A stretch of DNA of 64,000 nucleotides, from assembly GCA_031373665.1 (NCBI GenBank), contig JANMMZ010000016.1, forward strand, positions 124,001-188,000, in the 5' to 3' direction. The notes beneath the pieces were generated by a model. The model was not told where the DNA came from. It did no database searches and saw nothing but the letters and a program-made list of their open reading frames with translations. Both the position numbers and the translations under genes were made by a program. This document shows, piece by piece, positions 17,499-26,729 of this stretch. Every line of letters starts with the position of its first letter. Positions within the stretch are counted from its first letter, which is position 1. The DNA is from M3007 sp031373665. GTDB taxonomy: Bacteria; Bacteroidota; Bacteroidia; Chitinophagales; Saprospiraceae.

Positions 17499-17807
17499 AT
17501 GGCTATTTTCGAATTTATTCACAACAACATTTTGATGATATACCTGCTTGCTTTCAGCATTTTGCTGGGTATAGAGGTCATTTCAAAAGTCCCTGCCGTG
17601 TTGCATACACCCTTGATGTCGGGTGCCAATGCCATCCATGGGGTCGTATTGGTCGGTGCTATTATTGTACTTTTCAATGCTAGTTCGACCGATTATGTAT
17701 CGCTGAGCGTAGGTTTTTTAGCGGTCATATTTGGTACTTTAAACGTGGTCGGCGGATTTGCCGTAACCGACCGCATGTTAGAAATGTTTAAAAAGAAGCG
17801 CAAGTAA
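17499..17807 (+). CDS. pntAB: NAD(P) transhydrogenase alpha subunit, part 2 (membrane)
   Basis: 102 residues, about three membrane helices (LMIYLLAFSILLGIEVI, GANAIHGVVLVGAIIVL, VGFLAVIFGTLNVVGGF). This is the small membrane half of PntA, part of the proton channel together with PntB. I choose the ATG at 17499, two bases after the pntAA stop, over a TTG at 17475 that would overlap the pntAA end. The motif GFAVTDRMLEMFKKK closes the protein, as is typical. Confidence 0.92.
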   Translation: MAIFEFIHNNILMIYLLAFSILLGIEVISKVPAVLHTPLMSGANAIHGVVLVGAIIVLFNASSTDYVSLSVGFLAVIFGTLNVVGGFAVTDRMLEMFKKKRK

Positions 17808-17808
17808 G

Positions 17809-19233
17809 ATGTTTTCAAACTATTTACTCGATATTTTATACTTAATTGCGTCGGTTACCTTTGTGGTAGGTTTGCGCATGTTGAGTCACCCAGATTCTGC
17901 CCGCCGTGGCAATCAAATAGCCGCTATCGGCATGGGACTCGCCGTTTTTGGCACTTTGTTTTTTCACCCTTCGGCCGATATTGAGACGGGTCAAGCACGG
18001 GTCAACAAACTACTCCTTATTTATTCTGCCTTGGGGATTGGAGGTTTTTTAGGGTGGCGTTCTGCTTATAAGGTAAAAATGACAGCCATGCCCCAGATGG
18101 TATCACTGTTCAATGGCCTTGGTGGTGGTTGCGCGGCCTTGTTGGCCATTGCAGAATTGAAACAACAATATTCAGGCCATGATCCAAGTGTTTCTGCCTT
18201 GATTTTGGTACTATTTACCATATTTTTTGGGTCAGTATCGCTCACGGGCAGCCTTTTGGCATTTGCCAAATTGGAGGAAGTGATCAAGGACTCATCCATC
18301 ACTTTTTCGAGGCACACTTTGCTCAATGTGGCCTTGCTAGCACTCATCCTTAGCCTGATCGGTTACACGGTCTGGGGCGCGGGTCATGCTGGTATGACTT
18401 GGGGTCTGATCTTGTTTGCTGTCGCACTGGTGTATGGATTCTCATTTGTGGCTCCAATTGGTGGTGCCGATATGCCGGTGGTTATTTCAGTATTAAACTC
18501 TTTTACTGGCCTTACAGCAGCAGCAGCAGGTATTATTTATGATAATCTAGCCATGCTCGTGGGTGGTATTCTGGTGGGTGCATCGGGTAGTATCTTGACG
18601 GTACTGATGTGCAAAGCCATGAATCGCTCACTGATGAATGTATTGATTGGTAGTTTTGGCGGAAACGCAGCCGCTGGAGGCGGCAAAATAGCAGGCGACC
18701 AAACTGTGAAGGAGATTAACCTCAGTGATGCCGCTGTATTACTCAATTATTCTCAGTCGGTGACCATTGTCCCAGGTTATGGATTGGCAGTGGCTCAAGC
18801 ACAAAAAATTTGTAAAGAATTGGACGATATATTGGATGCCAATGGCGTGGAAGTGCGTTACGCGATCCATCCAGTGGCAGGTCGTATGCCCGGCCATATG
18901 AACGTGCTATTGGCAGAAGCCGATGTGCCTTATCCAAAACTGTTTGACTTGGAAGAAGCGAATGAGTTTTTGCCTAAAAGCGATGTTGTCATCGTGATCG
19001 GTGCCAATGACGTGGTCAATCCTGCGGCCTTGGATGATCCTTCTAGCCCGATTTATGGGATGCCTGTTTTGCAGGTTTGGGATGCCAAAAGTGTTATTGT
19101 AATGAAGCGCAGTATGAAATCTGGTTATGCTGGTATCGAAAATGACTTGTTTTTTCATCCTAAAACAAAAATGCTCTTTGGTGATGCCAAGGAAACCCTC
19201 CAAAAATTGGTAGCGGAAGTAAAAGGTTTGTAG
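17809..19233 (+). CDS. pntB: NAD(P) transhydrogenase beta subunit
   Basis: 474 residues: about eight to nine membrane helices to residue ~290, then the NADP(H)-binding domain III with GYGLAVAQAQ, VRYAIHPVAGRMPGHMNVLLAEADVPY and the VIGANDVVNPAA motif. It completes the transhydrogenase with pntAA and pntAB; the start is one base after the pntAB stop. With the divergent korAB operon it makes a compact group of genes that exchange electrons between ferredoxin, NADH and NADPH. Confidence 0.95.
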   Translation: MFSNYLLDILYLIASVTFVVGLRMLSHPDSARRGNQIAAIGMGLAVFGTLFFHPSADIETGQARVNKLLLIYSALGIGGFLGWRSAYKVKMTAMPQMVSLFNGLGGGCAALLAIAELKQQYSGHDPSVSALILVLFTIFFGSVSLTGSLLAFAKLEEVIKDSSITFSRHTLLNVALLALILSLIGYTVWGAGHAGMTWGLILFAVALVYGFSFVAPIGGADMPVVISVLNSFTGLTAAAAGIIYDNLAMLVGGILVGASGSILTVLMCKAMNRSLMNVLIGSFGGNAAAGGGKIAGDQTVKEINLSDAAVLLNYSQSVTIVPGYGLAVAQAQKICKELDDILDANGVEVRYAIHPVAGRMPGHMNVLLAEADVPYPKLFDLEEANEFLPKSDVVIVIGANDVVNPAALDDPSSPIYGMPVLQVWDAKSVIVMKRSMKSGYAGIENDLFFHPKTKMLFGDAKETLQKLVAEVKGL

Positions 19234-19241
19234 TACTTTTG
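19234..19241 (+). promoter_or_regulatory. -7 box TACTTTTG immediately before rnd
   Basis: The match begins right after the pntB stop codon (19231-19233), and only 4 bases separate it from the rnd ATG at 19246. A transcript from here would start at or next to the ATG, making it practically leaderless. Confidence 0.5.
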
Positions 19242-19245
19242 CCGA

Positions 19246-20412
19246 ATGAATCAAAAAGTGCATTTTATAGATAGGCAAGATGACTTCAATGAAGTCGTGG
19301 ATTATTTAGAAGGTTTATCATGGATTGGGTTTGACACAGAGTTTGTGGGAGAAAAAACGTATATCCCTATTTTATGCCTTATACAGATCGTTTCTGAAAA
19401 TGATATTTATCTCATTGATACATTGCGTGTCCGTGACTTACGTCAGTTTTTAGGTATTTTAGAAAATCCTGAAATCCTAAAAATGACCCATGCTGGTGAC
19501 AATGACTATCGGTTATTGCATATATTATACAGTATTGTACCCAAAAACACCTTCGATACTCAGATCGCTGCTGGTTTTACGGGCTATAACTACCCTGCTG
19601 GATTTGGTAAAATCGTAGAAAAAGAACTGCGGATCACCTTGGCCAAAAGTCATACCGTAGCAGACTGGGAGGCTCGCCCTTTGGATCCGAAAGCCTTGGA
19701 TTATGCCATTGAAGACGTCAAATATTTGCCTGCTCTTTTTGAAAAACTAAACGCCCGCTTAAGCAAACTCAAGCGCGAAGGCTGGGCGAAAGAAGAGTAT
19801 CAAAAATGGGAAGATCCAGCATTTTATGTATTCAATCCCAATAAGGAATTATTGGCCAATGATTTTGTACACCAACTGGATTTTCGAGAAAAAATATTCC
19901 TTATGCGCCTTTACCAATGGCGCGTGGACAAGGCTCGTGAAATAAATGTACCACGTGAACAAGTATTGCAAGGTCGCCATATCAGTACAGTGGTGAGGGC
20001 TGTAAAAGAAGGAACTGGTGCTTTTAAGAGCAACCGTACCATGCCCGAAAATGTGTGGAAACGCCACTTGGAGGCTTGGCAATATCTTTGGAAAACGCCT
20101 GCCACTCCAGAGGAAAAAGCATTTTTTGATGCCCTCCCCAAACCTGCTCCAGAAGACCCTGAAAGGGAGTGGACGATGGAATTACTCTACCATTTTATCA
20201 AAAAACAGTGTATTGAACACGAAATGAGCGTGGCTTTGCTCTTTCCTAAAGGTGATTTTAATCGCCTCAAATCGGGCAGCGATGATTTTGACCACTCTTT
20301 ACTAACTGGTTGGCGGGCTCAACTGATGGGGTCTGAATTGGTATCTTGGTTGCAGAAGGGGGAGAAGGTTGATGTGGTTTGGGATGATGGGGTTTGCCGG
20401 TTGAAAATGTGA
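19246..20412 (+). CDS. rnd: ribonuclease D
   Basis: 388 residues, close to the 375 of E. coli RNase D, a 3'-5' exoribonuclease that trims tRNA and other small RNAs. The DEDDy active site is visible: Asp and Glu in GFDTEFVGE, Asp in THAGDNDYRLL, and Tyr and Asp in DYAIEDVKYL. An HRDC-type helical domain follows (about 205-285). It begins 12 bases after pntB but has its own promoter-like box. Confidence 0.9.
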   Translation: MNQKVHFIDRQDDFNEVVDYLEGLSWIGFDTEFVGEKTYIPILCLIQIVSENDIYLIDTLRVRDLRQFLGILENPEILKMTHAGDNDYRLLHILYSIVPKNTFDTQIAAGFTGYNYPAGFGKIVEKELRITLAKSHTVADWEARPLDPKALDYAIEDVKYLPALFEKLNARLSKLKREGWAKEEYQKWEDPAFYVFNPNKELLANDFVHQLDFREKIFLMRLYQWRVDKAREINVPREQVLQGRHISTVVRAVKEGTGAFKSNRTMPENVWKRHLEAWQYLWKTPATPEEKAFFDALPKPAPEDPEREWTMELLYHFIKKQCIEHEMSVALLFPKGDFNRLKSGSDDFDHSLLTGWRAQLMGSELVSWLQKGEKVDVVWDDGVCRLKM

Positions 20413-20495
20413 GGATTTTTAGTGGATCCAATCGGGTTTTTTCTAAGACCCTGAAAGTAGTTCCACTCTGGCACTTTAATGCTATTGAGTACACT

Positions 20496-20644
20496 CCTTC
20501 CCCTCGATTTGTCATGTCGTAGTAAACGGAGACAACTACACAAGCCAAACTAACTAAAAATCAAATTTCTATCTTGCGTTGTCAGTTGAGCATCTTATGT
20601 AGTTGTCCCCACTACGTTGCGATATGACAAATCGAGGAGAAGGG
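20496..20644. repeat. imperfect ~149-bp fold-back (MITE-like) element
   Basis: The left arm (20496-20542) and right arm (20597-20644) are reverse complements with scattered mismatches. Shared cores are CTCGATTTGTCAT and GACAACTACA with their complements, around a ~55-base centre. No target-site duplication is obvious and no transposase is nearby. It could equally be a large terminator for rnd. Confidence 0.55.
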
Positions 20645-20758
20645 AAAAATACCACAATATACGAAAGTTAGTAATTAACCGAAGACGGAATTAGTGATTT
20701 TCTAAAGTACCAAATTAGAATTAGGGAAAACTGAGCGATTTATTAAAAAAAGCGATTC

Positions 20759-20916
20759 AGTAACGGTAAAAAAATAACTTATCCTTTTTAACTGATTGCT
20801 TATTGCCCAAACTGCCCATCTTTTTAATTAAATAGCCCCACTATTCGCCCAAAAAGATAGTTATTTGGTCAAAAATCAATCTACCTAAAAAGAACAGTTA
20901 TTCTTTTACCGTTACT
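20759..20916. repeat. fold-back element with AGTAACGGT ends
   Basis: The first 20 bases (AGTAACGGTAAAAAAATAAC) and the last 20 are reverse complements with one mismatch. The pairing continues weakly inward for about 25 more bases. The same end sequence forms a compact palindrome at 43472-43512. Confidence 0.6.
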
Positions 20917-21259
20917 CAAAGAAATAAATCTTACAAATTCATATTAAAAATAAATAAAATAACGCCCCAAACACAACGTTTTTTTTATATTTTTAAAGAA
21001 TTTATGTAGTCAATATAGGGTTTTAAAAATCAAAATAATACAATACAGCCGTTAGACTTTCGTTTGTCTGAAAGAAAAGTTAATGCTGGATATCATCCGC
21101 GCAGTCAACTTGTTCCATATTTTTTCTTTTTAATCACGAGCATGACCCGTCAGTCCTGCCAAATTATGCCACAAAACCAGTGTTGATAAGGAACGAGTAA
21201 AATCATTAGTGCTTACTCATTCCTAAACAAACCGATTTATTCATTTATCTTTTTTGCCA

Positions 21260-22906
21260 ATGGCTTCTTTGACTCCTGTACAAGGTGTGATTGGGCATCG
21301 TCGTGCTGCGCATTTGTTGCGCCGATGTAGTTATCGTTTTACCCGTCTGAAGACGGATGAACTGGCTACGAAAACAGCCGCCGAAGCCCTAGTTATTCTA
21401 TTTACACCCGCCCCGCCCCAACTCCAACAACCTGTATTTGGTTCATCTGCTGTGACTTGGATCAATCCTCCGCAGCCACCCAATGCGCCACTTCCTGAAG
21501 AAGATTTTGTGCTGCGCCGCTACGTGATGGCGTGGTGGGTACACGAAGCCCTCCACGATCCGGGCATCGGTTACCGCATGGCATTTTTTCACCATCAGTT
21601 TTTGAGTGTTTCCGCTGAAAGCGGCACTAATCAGCAGTTTTATGATTATTTGCAATTGCTCAATTGGGGATCTTTGGGCAATTTCAAAAAATTGATCGTC
21701 AAAATGATCGTTGATAATTGTATGTTGCGATACATTGACAACAATCAAAACTATGTCAACAATCCTAACGAAAACTATGCCCGTGAGTTTTTCGAACTTC
21801 ACACCATCGGTCGGGGTCAGCCTGCTGGGCCGGGTGATTATACGACTTATACAGAAGACGATATTGTGGCCGCTGCAAGGGTTTTGACGGGGTTCAATAA
21901 CGCATTTCGACATCAATATACGGATATGGAAACGGGAATTCCCGCAGGCAAAGGGTATCCGCAGAGCCATGACTTCGATCCAAAAATATTTAGTCCACGG
22001 TTTGGTGGAGTCACTATTTCAGCACCAACCAACGATGCCGCCGGGATGGTAGCCGAGTTGCAATCTATGGTAGATATGGTGTTTGCGCAAGAAGAAACAA
22101 GCCGCAATATCTGCCGTCGCTTGTACCGTTATTTTGTGAAAAGAAAAATTAGCGATGAAGTCGAAACCGACATTATTGGAGGATTGGCACAGACTTTTCG
22201 CGATAATAATTTTGAAATAAAGCCCGTCTTAGATCAACTCCTTCAAAGTCAGCATTTTTTTGATGAAGACGACCTCATTGGTACGGATGAATCATACGGA
22301 GCATTCATTAAATCACCTTTGGAATTGGCACTCCAAGCACTTTCTTTCTTTGAAGTACCGATACCCGATCCTATAAGCGATAATGATACACATTACAATA
22401 TTTTTTACAATGCAGGAGTGATCGAGCGGATGCTAGGTCGGGCAGGGATGGAACTGTTTTTCCCTCCCGATGTGGCGGGTTATCCGGGTTACTATCAAGA
22501 TCCTGATTACAATAGGCAGTTTTTTAATTCGGCTACAATCATCGCCCGGTATAAATTGCCACAAATGCTATTGACTGGCACCCACGCTTGGGTTCCTTCT
22601 CCCGACGAACCGATCGGCACTAAACTGGATATGGCGGTTTGGCTCAAAGACAGTGGTACTATTTCAGATCCTTCTGAACCCAGTGTTTTGGTGGAAGAAC
22701 TGTTAAAATATCTATTCCCAGAGTCACCTGATCCGGTGCGATTAACCTATTTCTTGGAAGTTGTGTTCTTGGATGGACTACCTGCGGCTGATTGGACCTA
22801 CGAATGGTCAAATTACCTTAATACGGGCGACGATTCGGAAGTGAAAATTCCTTTGGGTAGGTTGGTGAATGCCATCATGTATGCTCCAGAATATCAATTA
22901 TTTTAA
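21260..22906 (+). CDS. DUF1800 family protein
   Basis: 548 residues. Family features: HRRAAHLLRRCSYRFT near the start, WWVHEALHDPGIGYRMAFFHHQF, NENYAREFFELHTIGRG, and the C-terminal region with GRAGMELFFPPDVAGYPG. DUF1800 genes are regularly paired with DUF1501 genes, as here (21 bases apart); the pair is often found among exported proteins, and its biochemical role is unproven. No signal peptide is visible. I use the ATG at 21260; a TTG at 21254 is possible. Confidence 0.85.
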   Translation: MASLTPVQGVIGHRRAAHLLRRCSYRFTRLKTDELATKTAAEALVILFTPAPPQLQQPVFGSSAVTWINPPQPPNAPLPEEDFVLRRYVMAWWVHEALHDPGIGYRMAFFHHQFLSVSAESGTNQQFYDYLQLLNWGSLGNFKKLIVKMIVDNCMLRYIDNNQNYVNNPNENYAREFFELHTIGRGQPAGPGDYTTYTEDDIVAAARVLTGFNNAFRHQYTDMETGIPAGKGYPQSHDFDPKIFSPRFGGVTISAPTNDAAGMVAELQSMVDMVFAQEETSRNICRRLYRYFVKRKISDEVETDIIGGLAQTFRDNNFEIKPVLDQLLQSQHFFDEDDLIGTDESYGAFIKSPLELALQALSFFEVPIPDPISDNDTHYNIFYNAGVIERMLGRAGMELFFPPDVAGYPGYYQDPDYNRQFFNSATIIARYKLPQMLLTGTHAWVPSPDEPIGTKLDMAVWLKDSGTISDPSEPSVLVEELLKYLFPESPDPVRLTYFLEVVFLDGLPAADWTYEWSNYLNTGDDSEVKIPLGRLVNAIMYAPEYQLF

Positions 22907-22927
22907 CACATTCAAAGAAACAATGCT

Positions 22928-24583
22928 ATGCAAAGACGTAACTTTTTAAAAATGCTTCCCGCCGCAGGTGTATCTTCGTTTGTGGTCAATGGATTTGAAA
23001 TGCGGCCATTTGCCAATACGCAGATGGCTAAAGCCCTCCAATCTTGCGATGGGGTGGCAGATCGGGTACTGATCCTTATACAACTCAAAGGCGGAAATGA
23101 CGGTATCAATACCATCATACCGATTGAGCAATACGACGAATACGCGGCTCTAAGGCCCGTTATCAAAGTGCCTGACGCTGGCCCTGAAAAATATATCACC
23201 CTCGATAATACGTTACCCAGTGCCGATAAAGTCGGTTTACACCCTGTGATGGGTTCATTCAAGTCGCTTTATGACAAAGGATGGCTCAATGTGGTGCAAG
23301 GCGTAGGGTACGAAAACCTAAATCAATCCCATTTTAAAAGCACTGATATACTCTTGTCGGGTGGTGACGGAACACTGGAAGGCTATAATCTTAAATCAGG
23401 TTGGGCAGGTCGTGCTTTGCAGGCCATGTATCCTGACGTATTGGGTGCCCCCATACCTGATATGTTGTTCCCTTTGGGTATTCAAGTAGGCGATCCGAAC
23501 CCCTCGCTTGGGTTTCATACAGAAACCGAACACCAAAACGTGATCAACCTTTATGGTCAAGATCCTGATGGTTTTTATTCATTGGTTCAAACCATTGGCG
23601 GTGCGCCACTGGTGGATGTACCTGACTCTGAATATGGCGTTGAAATTGACTACATCATGGGCGTAGAACGCAGTGTAGATCAGTATTCAGAGTACATCAC
23701 TCAAGCATTTGAGGCAGGTTCTAACGCTGTCACTGCTTATCCGCAATCTGGATTTGGGTATCAGTTAAAAACCATAGCACGCCTCATCAAAGGAGGCTGT
23801 AAAACAAAGGTATATCTTTGTTCTATCGGCGGTTTTGATACACATGGCTCTCAGATTCCGCCAGAAGGCACGATTCTTCAAGGGGGACATGCGAACAGGC
23901 TCAAGGACTTGGCCGATTCTCTAAAAATATTTTACGATGACCTCCAAGGGCTTGGTCTAGCGGAACAGGTGCTTTCTTGTACTTTCTCCGAGTTTGGCCG
24001 TTGCGCCAAGGAAAATGGATCGGCTGGTACCGATCACGGCACTTTAGCCCCCATGTTCATTGTAGGTAAAACAGCCGATGGCGGCGTAAATGGCACTAAT
24101 GTCAACTTGAGCAACCTTACCAACGACAATCAATTACAAGGACAGCAGTTTGATTATCGGCAAGTATTTACGACCATTTTGCAAGATTTTTTGGGTGCCA
24201 ATGACTATGTATTGGAACAAACGATGTTTGATGGTTTTGCAAAAATGCCCCTTATCGGTGCACCATATATTGTCACGCCCGATTGTTACTTAGGTGCAGT
24301 GAGTACTTGGGATCCAACCAAGGCATCGCGAAGCATGAGCCTATCGCCCAATCCCGCCACTACACACACGGAAGTGCTTTTTAAAAGCGAATCTGCTTTT
24401 GAAGCACGACTAACCTTGCACAGCCTCGGCGGGCAACTGCTTTTTGGATCTAAAACCAAGGTGCAAACCGGTACTAATCTTTTCTATCTTCAATTACAAC
24501 ACTTACCTCCTGCCACTTATTTTGTCCGTTTGGAACATGGTCAAAGCGGCCGTGCCGAGGTAGTAAAACTAGCCAAAATTTAA
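22928..24583 (+). CDS. DUF1501 family protein with Tat signal and T9SS sorting domain
   Basis: 551 residues. A twin-arginine start (Q-R-R-N-F-L-K-M) is followed by a DUF1501 body (LILIQLKGGNDGINTIIP; GWLNVVQGVGYENLNQSHF; the SEFGRCAKENGSAGTDHGT region), a fold related to sulfatase/alkaline-phosphatase-like proteins. Residues about 470-551 are a type A T9SS C-terminal sorting domain (SLSPNPATTHTEVLF ... YFVRLEHG), so the protein should reach the cell surface or medium. Its stop overlaps the next start by one base (TAATG), so the two are cotranslated. Confidence 0.85.
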   Translation: MQRRNFLKMLPAAGVSSFVVNGFEMRPFANTQMAKALQSCDGVADRVLILIQLKGGNDGINTIIPIEQYDEYAALRPVIKVPDAGPEKYITLDNTLPSADKVGLHPVMGSFKSLYDKGWLNVVQGVGYENLNQSHFKSTDILLSGGDGTLEGYNLKSGWAGRALQAMYPDVLGAPIPDMLFPLGIQVGDPNPSLGFHTETEHQNVINLYGQDPDGFYSLVQTIGGAPLVDVPDSEYGVEIDYIMGVERSVDQYSEYITQAFEAGSNAVTAYPQSGFGYQLKTIARLIKGGCKTKVYLCSIGGFDTHGSQIPPEGTILQGGHANRLKDLADSLKIFYDDLQGLGLAEQVLSCTFSEFGRCAKENGSAGTDHGTLAPMFIVGKTADGGVNGTNVNLSNLTNDNQLQGQQFDYRQVFTTILQDFLGANDYVLEQTMFDGFAKMPLIGAPYIVTPDCYLGAVSTWDPTKASRSMSLSPNPATTHTEVLFKSESAFEARLTLHSLGGQLLFGSKTKVQTGTNLFYLQLQHLPPATYFVRLEHGQSGRAEVVKLAKI

Positions 24584-26397
24584 TGAAATATATCTTCCTT
24601 CTCGTTTTTTTGCTCCAAATCATTTTAAAAACCAATGCCCAAATCCCTGTGGCTTGCAATGGGACTGCTCCGGGTATTGCCTGTGAATCTGTGTGTATTT
24701 CATGCAATTTCGACGGCTATTCTGGCTCTACCATTGGCTATCCTACCAGTTTGGCTACTGAATTTTGTGGCACTGTTGAAAATGCACAGTGGTTGGGTTT
24801 TATAGCAGGGGCTACCGACGCTGTTTTCACCATCATTCCTTCCAATTGCCTGAATGGCGATGGGGTACAGGTAGCCCTCTATGAAGACTGTACCATGCCG
24901 CCCCTCGCTTGCGAAAAGGGAGAACAGGATGGAGGTTTGCTACCAGTTTCCATCAATGTGCCGCTCACGCCCGGTCGAAACTACTTCTTACTCATAGATG
25001 GCTACGCGGGCGATCTTTGTGATTTCACGGTGGGGGTTTCACCTAGTTCAGCGGTGTATCAACCCTCGTTGGATGTGGTATCGGAAGTAATCGGTTCTAC
25101 GGCCATGTGTCCGGGATCAACGGCTACTTTTTCAGTACCTGATGTATATGGAGCGAGTGCTTTTATATGGACGGGGCCTTCTGGAACGCTATTCGACACC
25201 TTCCCCTCCCCTGCTACTTTTGCTTACGAGGAAGGGAGGAAAGTACAGGTCACTATTGGAGATCAAGGCGGCCAAATATGCGTACAAGCCGCCAATACGT
25301 GCAGTACCAATCCGCCTTGTAGCGCGACATTAAACATCAGTATTCTCGACGATTCATTTAGACCCAATATCGTGACAGATACGGTATCATCGCTGGCTTG
25401 CAGCGGTGCGCCTTTGGTTCTGGAAGCCGAAGTGCAACCGCTGGGGACTTATGCCTATGCATGGAAGGCTGATAGTGCGGCGCATATTATATCTGCTGAT
25501 ACCAGTGCTGTGATGATCCAAGTAGATTCAATTGGCACTTATACCCTATTGGTGACCAATAATAGCAATGGTTGCACCTCCGAACTTGATATCAGGGTAA
25601 CGCCACCTAATCCACCCGATAGCGTGGTATTTGAACTAAAAACCACGACTTGTTATGGCGATAAAGATGGAAGTATTGAAATAAAAAGCATTGAAAATGG
25701 GACTCCACCTTTTATGTTTTCTGTAAACAACGGCGGGTTTTATAGTAGCGAACGGATGGAAGGCCTTGAAGCAGGCCAATACCAGATCAAAATCCAAGCA
25801 GCCGATGGCTGCGAATGGGATACTGTATTGATGGTGGAACAACCATTTGAACTGCTCTTACAATTAGATCCTGACACCAGTATTCAACTGGGCGATCCTG
25901 TCATTTTGTGGCAGTCATATCATGCCAATTATCCAGAAAGGGTAGCTCAAGTGATCACAGATCCTATCTATTTACAAGGTTTTGCTTGTGATACTTGCGC
26001 TGTCTATGAGCCCTTGAATTCTTTCCGTTATGGGGTGACTATCTTGGATTCTAATGGATGTCGAGCCTCAGATATGCGTGACATTGTGGTGCGAAAAGAC
26101 CGACACGTATTTATTCCTAATATATTTGCACCCGACCAAAGCAGTTCCTCCAACAGCCGTTTTCAGGTATTTGCAGGCGATGATGTAATGCGGGTAGAAA
26201 ACTTGAAAATTGCAGATCGCTGGGGACAAACCGTATTTGAGCGTCGTCAGTTTCTACCCGACGATCAAAGTGCTCAATGGGATGGGCAATGGGGCAACCG
26301 ACCCGCTCCGCCCGGCGTATATATATACATGGCAGAGGTGGCCTTCAAAGATGGCGAAAAGGTTATTTTTCATGGGGATGTTACGGTGTTGAGGTGA
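24583..26397 (+). CDS. secreted multidomain protein with gliding-motility (CHU_C, T9SS type B) C-terminus
   Basis: 604 residues. Signal peptide 1-19. The mature part is Cys-rich at first (about 22-150), then Ig-like/PKD-like beta repeats (about 165-340) and a SprB-type repeat segment (TCYGDKDGSIEIKSIENGTPP). The last ~90 residues, from VFIPNIFAPDQ, form a CHU_C domain with the RWGQTVFER and WDG motifs, a T9SS type B secretion signal. It is probably a large surface adhesin or the partner of the DUF1501 protein encoded just upstream. Confidence 0.85.
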   Translation: MKYIFLLVFLLQIILKTNAQIPVACNGTAPGIACESVCISCNFDGYSGSTIGYPTSLATEFCGTVENAQWLGFIAGATDAVFTIIPSNCLNGDGVQVALYEDCTMPPLACEKGEQDGGLLPVSINVPLTPGRNYFLLIDGYAGDLCDFTVGVSPSSAVYQPSLDVVSEVIGSTAMCPGSTATFSVPDVYGASAFIWTGPSGTLFDTFPSPATFAYEEGRKVQVTIGDQGGQICVQAANTCSTNPPCSATLNISILDDSFRPNIVTDTVSSLACSGAPLVLEAEVQPLGTYAYAWKADSAAHIISADTSAVMIQVDSIGTYTLLVTNNSNGCTSELDIRVTPPNPPDSVVFELKTTTCYGDKDGSIEIKSIENGTPPFMFSVNNGGFYSSERMEGLEAGQYQIKIQAADGCEWDTVLMVEQPFELLLQLDPDTSIQLGDPVILWQSYHANYPERVAQVITDPIYLQGFACDTCAVYEPLNSFRYGVTILDSNGCRASDMRDIVVRKDRHVFIPNIFAPDQSSSSNSRFQVFAGDDVMRVENLKIADRWGQTVFERRQFLPDDQSAQWDGQWGNRPAPPGVYIYMAEVAFKDGEKVIFHGDVTVLR

Positions 26398-26729
26398 GTT
26401 ATTAATTAGCGTGAGTTCGGGCATCTATCATCTTGTAACCGCTCGTTTCAACGGGCGGAGTAAGGTAGGAAATCAAGATATCTATCTTCTTTTCAAAAAC
26501 ATCCCATCTTTATACGCATATGTGATGTTTTGTAAAGAAGTTAGATGTAGAATCAGACTGGTTTATGTCCCGCCGACTAAAGATCGGCGGTTACAAGATG
26601 ACAGATGTGACTGATTGTCAATTGTTTAATGCCCGAACTCACGTTAATTATGAATTTTGAGTTATGAATTGTGAGTGGGTCCGTACCTTGCTCTTTAAAA
26701 AACACTAGGTAAGACGATCTCAGTGGCTA
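26398..26729. other. 332-base convergent intergenic region filled by a giant palindrome
   Basis: Between the CHU_C gene and the convergent DUF1080 gene. About three quarters of it is the inverted-repeat element at 26404-26649. A short frame inside (26411-26614) is just read-through of the palindrome. The remainder (26650-26729) holds nothing I recognise. Confidence 0.6.
26404..26649. repeat. 246-bp near-complete palindrome (fold-back/MITE or paired REP element)
   Basis: The 21-base ends (26404-26424, 26629-26649) are reverse complements with one mismatch. Further in, both halves carry CATCTTGTAACCGC and its complement, and then local hairpins CCGCTCG...GGGCGG (26439-26458) and CCGCCGA...TCGGCGG (26570-26590). 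The innermost parts also pair (CTTCTTT/AAAGAAG, ACATC/GATGT). The whole element can fold as one long cruciform. Confidence 0.75.

Larger units (their letters stand above)
20413..21259. other. 847-base region without a gene, holding two fold-back elements
   Basis: AT-rich, no credible reading frame. It contains an imperfect inverted repeat at 20496-20644 and a second at 20759-20916 (both listed). A weaker 11-base inverted repeat (21190-21200 / 21213-21223) lies close to the DUF1800 gene and could be a regulatory hairpin. I see no tRNA or small-RNA signature. Confidence 0.6.

Noticed and set aside
26411..26614. 67-residue frame inside the giant palindrome
   Set aside because: It consists of palindrome arms read through, with no start signal or recognisable domain, and no transposase motifs.
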